Assembly (NCBI RefSeq): GCF_024749045.1
Contig: NZ_CP087184.1
Span: 6,138,001-6,202,000, forward strand
DNA: 64,000 nucleotides
Source of the DNA: Pseudomonas sp. B21-028
Lineage (GTDB): Bacteria > Pseudomonadota > Gammaproteobacteria > Pseudomonadales > Pseudomonadaceae
Direction of reading: 5' to 3'
Below, piece by piece: positions 57,509 to 64,000 of the stretch (position 1 is its first letter; the number at the start of each line of letters is the position of its first letter). The position numbers and the translations under genes were made by a program. Under the pieces are notes generated by a model, which was given only the letters and a program-made list of their open reading frames with translations, had not been told where the DNA came from and ran no database searches.

Positions 57509-57819
57509 GAATGACTCTCAATTGAAAATAAGAAGTAACACATTGTTCACTCTCACAAGCTTTGGCTCAAGAGTGAATGTGCGGTGGTGGCACATTTTCA
57601 TCGGATTTTCATGCTTTGGAAGTGATGTCACAAAAACACCATTTAGAGATTGAAAAGCCATTACATAGCTAACAGCCATGTCTATAATCCCGCGGCCTTC
57701 TTATAAGAACTTGGCATAAAAGCTCCTCTGGTTATGAGGAACCGATAGCGTCTTTACGCCGTCCGTGGATCGACCCAGCCCGACCCGCCCACCTGGCTGC
57801 TACTCAGGGAAGAATGTTC
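57509..57819. other. Divergent intergenic region iron permease-lipoprotein cluster
   Basis: A notably A/T-rich gap of 311 bases. It contains the upstream region of the iron permease (minus strand) and a TATAAT at 57683-57688 for the lipoprotein cluster. I saw no gene and no clear Fur box. Confidence 0.55.
57660..57688 (+). promoter_or_regulatory. Candidate promoter of the envelope lipoprotein cluster
   Basis: A perfect -10 TATAAT (57683-57688) is preceded at 16-17 bases by TTACAT (57661-57666), a weak -35. Confidence 0.4.
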
Positions 57820-59217
57820 ATGGCCTCCCGTGCCGTTTTTTCGGTCGCCCTCGGAGCGATCACCTTGCTGTCCGGCTGTTCGGTTTTTCGCAACTACGAC
57901 AGTGAACTGGCCCAGACCAATCAGCAACTGGCGTCTGGCAACGTCGACGCCGCGTTGACCCTGCTGGAAAAAAACAACACCAGCCAGGACCGGGACCTGC
58001 TGTATTACTTTGAAAAAGGTGAGCTGCTGCGTGCCAAAGGCGATCTGTCCGGCAGCCAGACGGCCTGGACCAGCGCCGATCGGCAGGTTGGCCAGTGGGA
58101 AGATTCGGTCAAGCTCGACACCGCCAAGTACGTGGCGCAGTTCGGCAGTTTCCTGGTCAACGATAAGGTCCGGCGCTACGAGGGCTACGATTACGAAAAG
58201 GTCATGCTGACCACGCAGATGGCCCTGAATCTGCTGGCCGTGAACGATTTCGACGGCGCCCGGACCCAGATCAAGAAGACCCACGAACGCGAAGCGGTAA
58301 TTGCCGATCTGCGGGACAAGGAATACCTCAAGCGCGAGGAAGAGGCCGAGCAGCAAGGGGTCAAGACCGAGTACAAAGACCTCCAGGGCTACCCCGTGGC
58401 CAGCCTCGACGCGCCGGAAGTGGTGGGCCTGAAAAACAGCTACCAGAGCGCGTTCAGCCATTACCTGGCCGGTTTCGTCTACGAAGCCCTGGGGGAAAAA
58501 GACCTGGCCGCTCCGGGCTATCGCAAGGCCGCCGAGCTGCGCCCCAACACCCCCTTGCTGGAGCAGGCACTGCTGAACCTGGACAAGCCTGCCGCCAAGA
58601 ACGATGACAGCGATATCCTGATCGTGGTGCAAAGCGGCCTGGCGCCGTCCCGCGACTCGATCCGCATCCCTCTGCCATTGCCTATCAGTGGCAACCTCGT
58701 CATCACGCCACTGTCGTTCCCGGTGATCAAGCCTGACACCTCCACCGCGACCTTCGCCCAGATCGGTGTCGACGGTCGCCAGATGGACCTGACCCAGCTC
58801 AACAGCATCACCGCCATGTCCCGCCGCGCCCTTCGCGACGACATGCCCGGCATCATCTTGCGCACCACTGTGCGAGCCGTCACCCGTGGCGTGGCGCAAA
58901 AGCAGATCAACGATACCAATCCTCTGGCCGGCCTGGCCGTGGGCCTCACCTCGGCCGTGCTCGAAGGCGCCGATACCCGGACCTGGCGCACCCTGCCGGA
59001 CTACACCCAAGTGGTGCGCCTGCGCCTGAAGAAGGGCGAGCACCAGGTCACCCTGCCCAACGCGGTAGGCGGCTCGGTGGTCAAGGTGGTCGTCGACCAG
59101 CGCTACCAGGTCATCACCCTGCGGGCCGTGGGCAATCAGGTCTTCGCCGGTGGCCTGGCCGCCCAGGTGATGCCAGGTGTCGACCCGACCGCCGTCGTCA
59201 GTCTCAAACAACCTTAA
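57820..59217 (+). CDS. COG3014-type outer-membrane lipoprotein with TPR-like region
   Basis: A 465-residue lipoprotein from the ATG at 57820, which has GGGAAG at good spacing; an ATG six bases upstream is too close to it. The lipobox LLSGC places the lipid on C20. Residues about 30-260 are helical repeats (LEKNNTSQDRDLLYYFEKGELL, KAAELRPNTPLLEQALLNL) and the rest is beta-rich with a glycine-rich end. I recognise the COG3014 family, which has no assigned function. It heads a four-gene cluster with YcfL- and LpoB-like proteins. Confidence 0.82.
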   Translation: MASRAVFSVALGAITLLSGCSVFRNYDSELAQTNQQLASGNVDAALTLLEKNNTSQDRDLLYYFEKGELLRAKGDLSGSQTAWTSADRQVGQWEDSVKLDTAKYVAQFGSFLVNDKVRRYEGYDYEKVMLTTQMALNLLAVNDFDGARTQIKKTHEREAVIADLRDKEYLKREEEAEQQGVKTEYKDLQGYPVASLDAPEVVGLKNSYQSAFSHYLAGFVYEALGEKDLAAPGYRKAAELRPNTPLLEQALLNLDKPAAKNDDSDILIVVQSGLAPSRDSIRIPLPLPISGNLVITPLSFPVIKPDTSTATFAQIGVDGRQMDLTQLNSITAMSRRALRDDMPGIILRTTVRAVTRGVAQKQINDTNPLAGLAVGLTSAVLEGADTRTWRTLPDYTQVVRLRLKKGEHQVTLPNAVGGSVVKVVVDQRYQVITLRAVGNQVFAGGLAAQVMPGVDPTAVVSLKQP

Positions 59218-59235
59218 GAACGGAGTCTTGTTCAC

Positions 59236-59607
59236 ATGCGTTTAAAACTGATCGCCGTCGGCGCCCTGGCCTTGTTGGCCGGTTGCGCCACCCCGCCGCC
59301 CCCTGAGCCGGGCAGCGCCGCCAGCAAGGTCGTGGCGATGGGCAAGACGAAGAACATCGTGGTCGGCGCCATGCGCGTAGCCCGGGAAAATGGCTACATG
59401 ACCGTCAACGTGCAGCTGAGCAACACCAGCTACAACAACAAGACCATGTACTACCGCTTTGCCTGGCTGGGGCCTGAAGGCTTTCCGATTGCCGAAGAGG
59501 AAACCTGGAAGAGCCTGACGCTGTACGGCGAACAGACCAGTTTCCTGCCGGCTATCGCGCCGACACCCAAGGCCGTGGACTTCCGGTTGGAAATCAATAC
59601 GCCTTGA
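59236..59607 (+). CDS. YcfL-like (DUF1425) lipoprotein
   Basis: A 123-residue lipoprotein with the lipobox LLAGC (C17). The mature part is a single beta-sandwich-like domain (VNVQLSNTSYNNKTMYYRF) typical of YcfL/DUF1425. In E. coli ycfL is directly upstream of lpoB, as here, though the two are separated by a REP doublet. It starts 18 bases after the preceding gene. Confidence 0.85.
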   Translation: MRLKLIAVGALALLAGCATPPPPEPGSAASKVVAMGKTKNIVVGAMRVARENGYMTVNVQLSNTSYNNKTMYYRFAWLGPEGFPIAEEETWKSLTLYGEQTSFLPAIAPTPKAVDFRLEINTP

Positions 59608-59637
59608 GCCTGATGACCGACAGTCGGATACAAACCC

Positions 59638-59706
59638 TGTGGGAGCGAGCCCGCTCGCGAAGCGGTGGCTGGAAAATCGCTATCGCAAGCAGGCTCGCCC
59701 CCACAA
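59638..59706. repeat. Degenerate REP doublet inside the envelope cluster
   Basis: Units read GAGCGAGCCCGCTCGCGA and TCGCAAGCAGGCTCGCCC; both differ from the family consensus. It lies between the YcfL-like and LpoB-like genes and may set different levels of their messages. Confidence 0.8.
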
Positions 59707-59762
59707 GGTTCTTTGACTGACGGCAACTTGCGTTAACCCTTTCAGCTTTAGAGAGCTCTTCC

Positions 59763-60350
59763 ATGTTCACACGCATTGCATTCCTCACCCTCGCCGCCCT
59801 GCTGGTCAGCGGCTGCGCCAACAACTCCCCGGTACTGGGCAACAAGAACATTACCTACGGCGACACCAAGGCCGTGGAAACCGTGACCAACGAGTTCGGC
59901 TCCACCGATCTGCAGATGATCGCCGAGTCCATGACCCGCTCCCTGGCCCAGTCCGGCATCCTGCACGGTCGTCCGGTGGTCCAGGTCTATGACGTGAAGA
60001 ACAAGACCAGCGAGTACATCGATACCCGCGAGATCACCACCAGCATCAAGACCCAGCTGATGAAGACCGGCGCGGCGCGCTTCGCCAGCGACAACACCGC
60101 CATGGACAGCCAGGTCGACCAGCTCAAGCTGCAGAACCAGAGCGGCCTGTACAAGAAGAGCACCGTGGCCAAGACCGGCAACATGATCGCCGCCAAATAC
60201 CGCCTCGAGGGCTCCATCAGCTCGATCGTCAAGCGCAGCAGCGACTACAAGGACGTCTTCTACAAATTCAGCCTGCAATTGATCGACGTCGAAAGCGGTC
60301 TGGCCGAGTGGATGGACGAAAAAGAAATCCGCAAGACCACGGAGCGCTAA
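59763..60350 (+). CDS. lpoB: LpoB-like penicillin-binding-protein activator
   Basis: A 195-residue lipoprotein with the lipobox LVSGC (C18). The mature domain has the LpoB/TolB-N-like fold: SMTRSLAQSGIL, VVQVYDVKNKTSEYIDT, KTGAARFAS and AAKYRLEGSISS. LpoB sits in the outer membrane and stimulates the peptidoglycan synthase PBP1b through the wall. P. aeruginosa is known to use an unrelated activator (LpoP) for PBP1b, so the partner here is open. It starts 156 bases after the YcfL-like gene and ends 3 bases before the next one. Confidence 0.82.
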   Translation: MFTRIAFLTLAALLVSGCANNSPVLGNKNITYGDTKAVETVTNEFGSTDLQMIAESMTRSLAQSGILHGRPVVQVYDVKNKTSEYIDTREITTSIKTQLMKTGAARFASDNTAMDSQVDQLKLQNQSGLYKKSTVAKTGNMIAAKYRLEGSISSIVKRSSDYKDVFYKFSLQLIDVESGLAEWMDEKEIRKTTER

Positions 60351-60353
60351 GCC

Positions 60354-61097
60354 ATGCGCACATGGATAGGCATCATGGCCCTGGCCTGCGCGTTCGGCGC
60401 GCAGGCGGCCCCGAAAGTCGCCGTTACCGACCTGGCCTACCAGCAACGGGTGGAGGAATATATCCACACCGTTTCGGCCCAGAGCAATTTCCAGGCGAAC
60501 ACCTACAGTGCCAGCGCGTCGTCGAGCTACGACGAGATGGAAGCCACCAGCAGCTACATCGAGCAGGGCGAGTTGCGCAAGTTCACCGGAGACATCAAGG
60601 GTGAAATCCTGCGCAGCGGCATGTTCCAGCTGGTACAGGGCACGCCTCACACCGAGTCCTCCACCGGAGACGTCTACGATGTGATCAAGCGCATCAAGGC
60701 CGGACGCTTCAAGGGCGCCGACTACGTGCTGTTCGGCACGGTGTCGGACATCGACTTCACCCGCGACATCAATGAACTGGCCAACACCGACAGTTACTCG
60801 GCGGTGCTTGGGCTGACGCTGGTGGCCGACTTCAGCCTGATCAACACCCGGACCTTCGAAATCACCTCGGCGTTCACCGCCATGGGTGAAGGCCAGGACA
60901 CCAAATTGCTGAACCACCGGGACGCGCGCATCAGCCTCAACCGCCCCCGCGTGGTACGCGACGTGTCCAAGGCCCTGGGCGAAGACGTGGCGCGACAGCT
61001 GAGCGAACAGCTTGGCGGCCCAAGCCATGAGCTGCCCGGCGAGCCGGTACCGCGCAACAACCTGCCCAGGGACACCGCACCGGTGATCCTGCGCTAA
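60354..61097 (+). CDS. Exported CsgG/LpoB-like protein
   Basis: A 247-residue protein with a cleavable signal peptide (1-18, ending GAQA before APKVAVTDL) and no lipobox. The rest matches the CsgG/LpoB-like pattern: KVAVTDLAYQQRVEEY, GELRKFTGDIKGEILRSG and KGADYVLFGTVSDID. It would be periplasmic and a second, non-lipidated paralogue of the LpoB-like protein. Its stop overlaps the convergent lipase gene by 3-4 bases. Confidence 0.82.
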   Translation: MRTWIGIMALACAFGAQAAPKVAVTDLAYQQRVEEYIHTVSAQSNFQANTYSASASSSYDEMEATSSYIEQGELRKFTGDIKGEILRSGMFQLVQGTPHTESSTGDVYDVIKRIKAGRFKGADYVLFGTVSDIDFTRDINELANTDSYSAVLGLTLVADFSLINTRTFEITSAFTAMGEGQDTKLLNHRDARISLNRPRVVRDVSKALGEDVARQLSEQLGGPSHELPGEPVPRNNLPRDTAPVILR

Positions 61098-63619
61098 GCA
61101 CCAGAGCCCCTGCCTCCCGGATCCGGGACAGGGGCTTTTGTAGCGTCATCACGCACCTGTCTGAGCCGTCCCAACCAGCCACCCTCCGGCTTTCTCACCG
61201 ATTGAATCGCGTCCAGCAATGGCTGCCACCCGCGGCTATCCGCCGTTTGCTCGTTCAGCGGTGTTGGGGACGGTAAGGCCTGTGCCAGCTTCAGGACATT
61301 GCCGACTTGCCGCGTGTAGGCACGAACCTCATCGAGCCCCTCGACCAACGGCAGGACGATACCGGTGGCGCTATCAAAGGCCTCGATCGTCGGAACGATG
61401 CCAAGCTTGCCACGGAGCACCGGGATGCCGAGCCCCGGCATCAGCAGGCCCACCAACAGGCGCGGATCGCGGCGGCTGACACTCAAGCCAACCCCGGCGA
61501 GCGCCACGGCCACGCCAATGACCTGCCCGGCCGTTGCCAACAGCGACAGGCGCTTATTGGACTCGTCATCGAAAAAAATCGCTCGATATCGAAAGTAGTC
61601 ACTGAACACTTCCCGCTCGTCCAGCACCGCGTTCATGAACCAGGCGCGAGAGTCGTGGACATGCTCATCGAACAACCGCGCCAGCTCCCACGCTTCATCA
61701 TCCCGAGGCACAAGGTCCTCACCGAACCAGCGCGTCACTTCCCGAGTGCCGGCCCGGCGCAGGTCACGGTATTCCTCCGCCTCATCCTGCTCGTTGAGCA
61801 GGTACACCAGGCCGCCGACCGAGGCATTGATGAGGCGACCTTGACTCAGGCCTGAACCGAAGGGATTCAGGTTCCACTCAGGCACGTAGTCGCGGCGAAA
61901 ATCCAGCATGGCGCCGTGCAGTTGACGCTGATCCAGGCTCGGTTCGAACGTTTTCGCCGTATTGAGCGCGATCTCGCCTACACTGGTCCGTTGTTCATAA
62001 GCACGCTTCAGGGCCAAGTGGCTTTCATGATCAACGGGTACGGCGGGAGGCTCCTTGCCGGCACGCAGGGCCGTGTCTTCCTCCCGTTGTCGCCGGTGTA
62101 GCGCGGCGAAGGCCGAACGCTCCTCTTCGCTCATGTCCTTGCCCTGCACATGGGCCCAGGCCGGGGTCGTGCGAAAGAGAAAATTGGCATAACGGCTGAT
62201 GCGCCAACCGGTGATCAAGCCGGCCTCCCGGGCCATCACCTGTTCGAGCGGCCCATTGTCCTGGGCGTCGAGCCAGATGTTGAAACGATGGACCAGCGTT
62301 GGGGAGATGTCGAACGCGTCGTATGTCCCACCGTCCATGACCAACCACGGCCAGCGCTCTTTCTGCTCATCGCTAAGGGCATCGGCCGGTGCCTGCAAGG
62401 GCGCGCCGACCTGATAGGCCTCATGGAACATGTGCTGCAAGGGCAACTGGGACAGCAGTTCGTGATTGCCTCCCAACGCCTTGCCCTGGTCTCCCGGCGG
62501 ATACCCCCCACCGACATCCGAATGCACACCCGGGTAGAGGTATTCAAATGTGTCCGTACGATAGGTGGAGGGACAATCGGGATCGTCAGGGTCGGCTTTT
62601 CGACGGATCGAATCCAGGGGAAAACTGCCACGCTGCTCATGGGCTGCCACCATATGCACACAGCGCTCCAGGAATACCTGCGACTCGGGCAACCGCAACG
62701 AACCGTCCGCCCAGCCCATGTGTCCGCTGACAAAGGGCGCCAGGTACGCCATGCCCACCGACGCCACCGTGTCGAACAGACCGAGGAAACCGATGCTGAT
62801 GGGCACGCCGGCAAACAGGTGGCAGGTTTCGCCGTTCGCCTCGACTTCGGTCAGTTGACGCAACCACTGGGTAAACGTCCGGGCCTGAGCGGCGCCACGG
62901 GAGAATCCATAGACATACAGGCGCAGGGCCTTGATCCGTGGGATCGCGTGACTGGCGTGCAAACGCTCGACGGTCTCGCGCAAAGCTGTCAATGGCTCCT
63001 CCAGTACGGCGCGCCTACGCGCTTGTCCGGTATTGAGCGCATCACCTAAGCCACTGCTCATCTGCCGGACCCAGGCAAAGGCTTGCGCCGGTTCCAGGTG
63101 CGGCTCCCCACAGTGTCGACGCAAGGCATCGATCAGCCGCGTCAGGCCCCAGTTGATGCGGTTTTCGCCACCACGAGCAGCCACCAACCCCATGGCGTCG
63201 GGTTCAAACTCACCGACCTCCGGGAACCCGGTGCCGACACCCTGCATGTAATAGGCATAGAAACCTGCCTCGTTGGCCCGGCTTTGCCCCGGACCGGTAT
63301 CGCCACCCAGGCTGGCGTGATACAGCCGCGCCACGTTGCTGGTGGTCGGCGGGTGGTTTCGCTTGTCCGTGGGTTCGTGGTTATTGGTGCCGTCAAAACA
63401 CAACGTGATGTGCAACACATCCATGCAGGGTGGGCCGGAATAGGGAACGTTCGCCGCCCTGCAAGCCGTCCTGGAAATGTTCGCAGCCTCAGTCAGGAGT
63501 CTCTGCTGTTCGACCTGATTGCGCGTAACGTCCTTGGGCGTTCGCGGCAACAGGCCCTCGTTCGTAAAGAATGGCGTGACGGCCAGGGCCTGTGACCTGT
63601 TTTTCAATTTGCCGGGCAT
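61094..63619 (-). CDS. DUF2235 lipase, probable type VI secretion effector
   Basis: An 841-residue alpha/beta-hydrolase. The DUF2235 domain spans about residues 65-480. It has FDGTNN (75-80), the nucleophile elbow GFSRG with S240, FDTVAS (282-287) and HSDVGGGY with D368. The C-terminal third is helical, with a hydrophobic segment near 700-730 (LLATAGQVIGVAVALAGVGL). This architecture is that of Tle1-type phospholipase effectors, injected into the periplasm of rival cells. No signal peptide is present. The ATG at 63619 follows GGAGG. The preceding gene overlaps it by 16 bases and likely encodes the immunity or accessory partner. Confidence 0.82.
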   Translation of the reverse strand: MPGKLKNRSQALAVTPFFTNEGLLPRTPKDVTRNQVEQQRLLTEAANISRTACRAANVPYSGPPCMDVLHITLCFDGTNNHEPTDKRNHPPTTSNVARLYHASLGGDTGPGQSRANEAGFYAYYMQGVGTGFPEVGEFEPDAMGLVAARGGENRINWGLTRLIDALRRHCGEPHLEPAQAFAWVRQMSSGLGDALNTGQARRRAVLEEPLTALRETVERLHASHAIPRIKALRLYVYGFSRGAAQARTFTQWLRQLTEVEANGETCHLFAGVPISIGFLGLFDTVASVGMAYLAPFVSGHMGWADGSLRLPESQVFLERCVHMVAAHEQRGSFPLDSIRRKADPDDPDCPSTYRTDTFEYLYPGVHSDVGGGYPPGDQGKALGGNHELLSQLPLQHMFHEAYQVGAPLQAPADALSDEQKERWPWLVMDGGTYDAFDISPTLVHRFNIWLDAQDNGPLEQVMAREAGLITGWRISRYANFLFRTTPAWAHVQGKDMSEEERSAFAALHRRQREEDTALRAGKEPPAVPVDHESHLALKRAYEQRTSVGEIALNTAKTFEPSLDQRQLHGAMLDFRRDYVPEWNLNPFGSGLSQGRLINASVGGLVYLLNEQDEAEEYRDLRRAGTREVTRWFGEDLVPRDDEAWELARLFDEHVHDSRAWFMNAVLDEREVFSDYFRYRAIFFDDESNKRLSLLATAGQVIGVAVALAGVGLSVSRRDPRLLVGLLMPGLGIPVLRGKLGIVPTIEAFDSATGIVLPLVEGLDEVRAYTRQVGNVLKLAQALPSPTPLNEQTADSRGWQPLLDAIQSVRKPEGGWLGRLRQVRDDATKAPVPDPGGRGSGA
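61105..61140 (+). terminator. Terminator of the envelope cluster, inside the lipase gene
   Basis: AGCCCCTG and CAGGGGCT enclose CCCGGATCCGGG and are followed by TTTT, directly after the last cluster gene. The sequence is also the coding 3' end of the convergent lipase gene. Confidence 0.8.
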
Positions 63620-64000
63620 GGCGACGGCGCCTCCATCCTGCGGGGGAAACCGAAGGGGTAACCGGGCTTGCCTGGCAACATCACTCCCGCGGACACGGCC
63701 ACTTGATCGCAAGGCAGGAAGTGCACGTCAACCACACCGAGCCGCTCGTAGGACGCCACCTCAGCCCAGACGCTGTGCCGGCTGTAGCCGGCCCGATGTG
63801 CGCTCATCCGCGCCCGCCATTCATCGGTGTGTCGACGCTCAGGCCAACGGCCATAAGCGTGGGGCGCCGGATCCTTCTCCCACTCCACCAACACCTTCAG
63901 CCCCGGACGCCATTGGACGGGCATCCCGATGCAACAGTTCTGCTTGCCGCCACCGCCATAAGGCCCGATGTCCGGCCCACCGTTGCGGTTGACACTAAAG
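63604..64000 (-). CDS. DUF3304-like partner of the lipase, N-terminus beyond the window
   Basis: The minus-strand frame enters from the right edge and ends at 63604, giving at least 131 residues. It contains FSVNRNGGPDIGPYGGGGKQ, NCCIGMPVQWRPGLKVLVEW and DVHFLPCDQVAVSAG, which I associate with DUF3304. DUF3304 proteins are often small lipoproteins encoded next to type VI lipase effectors and are thought to neutralise them. The 5' end, with any lipobox, is missing. It overlaps the lipase gene by 16 bases, which fits coupled expression of immunity before toxin. Confidence 0.75.
   Translation of the reverse strand, partial: FSVNRNGGPDIGPYGGGGKQNCCIGMPVQWRPGLKVLVEWEKDPAPHAYGRWPERRHTDEWRARMSAHRAGYSRHSVWAEVASYERLGVVDVHFLPCDQVAVSAGVMLPGKPGYPFGFPRRMEAPSPCPAN

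Noticed and set aside
57509..57560. Fur box ahead of the iron permease
   Set aside because: TTATTTTCAATTGAGAGTCATT has A/T-rich half sites but too few matches to the Fur consensus to claim.

Overview
The window is a chromosomal segment of a Pseudomonas of the fluorescens group. The evidence is the high GC content, the gene order argA-argE, gcvH-gcvT, ubiH-pepP, zapA-6S RNA-fau, ubiD-rho-trxA, ppx-ppk-hemB, which I recall as conserved core synteny in Pseudomonas, and many short inverted repeats (REP doublets) of types typical of that group. I see no rRNA, tRNA, CRISPR array or intact transposase gene.

Layout. 1-509: no convincing gene. 509-4274: a glutamine-synthetase-fold ligase (probably gamma-glutamylputrescine synthetase), a TetR regulator and a hipBA toxin-antitoxin pair. 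4552-10219: a complete ssuEADCBF alkanesulfonate operon (minus strand) next to the 1-Cys peroxiredoxin lsfA, a sulfonate-sulfur scavenging block. 10554-11367: an mntA/hepT toxin-antitoxin pair bracketed by two near-identical terminators. 11431-17435: OprD-type porin, argA, argE and a CYTH-CHAD triphosphatase. 17524-20783: Lrp regulator with a divergent small ACT-like protein, an orphan GspE/PilB ATPase and a DUF2388 protein. 20942-25597: gcvH and gcvT without gcvP, then an Fe(III) permease and binding protein. 25813-31965: two ubiquinone hydroxylases, pepP, a UPF0149 protein, a coiled-coil protein, zapA, 6S RNA, fau and a 48-residue membrane protein. 32161-37772: EVE protein, FliL-like protein, quinone reductase, glpT, ChaC and a ferredoxin-flavin reductase overlapping ubiD. 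37772-43259: ubiD, a large O-acyltransferase, rho and trxA. 43381-47202: a GntR regulator divergent from a polar amino-acid ABC transporter. 47386-57508: ppx, ppk, hemB, dedA, a fatty-acid-hydroxylase family protein, elbB, a UPF0178 protein and a cytochrome c-FTR1 iron permease. 57820-61097: four envelope genes (COG3014 lipoprotein, YcfL-like, LpoB-like, CsgG/LpoB-like). 61094-64000: a DUF2235 lipase, probably a type VI secretion effector, with a DUF3304-like partner cut by the window edge.

Most of the window is ordinary core genome. The accessory or less understood parts are the two toxin-antitoxin modules, the O-acyltransferase between ubiD and rho, the effector/partner pair at the right edge, the four-gene envelope cluster, a MITE-like element with perfect terminal inverted repeats inserted at the stop codon of the iron permease gene (22619-22784), and a structured leader ahead of gcvT. 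Functional statements rest on family recognition from translated sequence. No database search was run.
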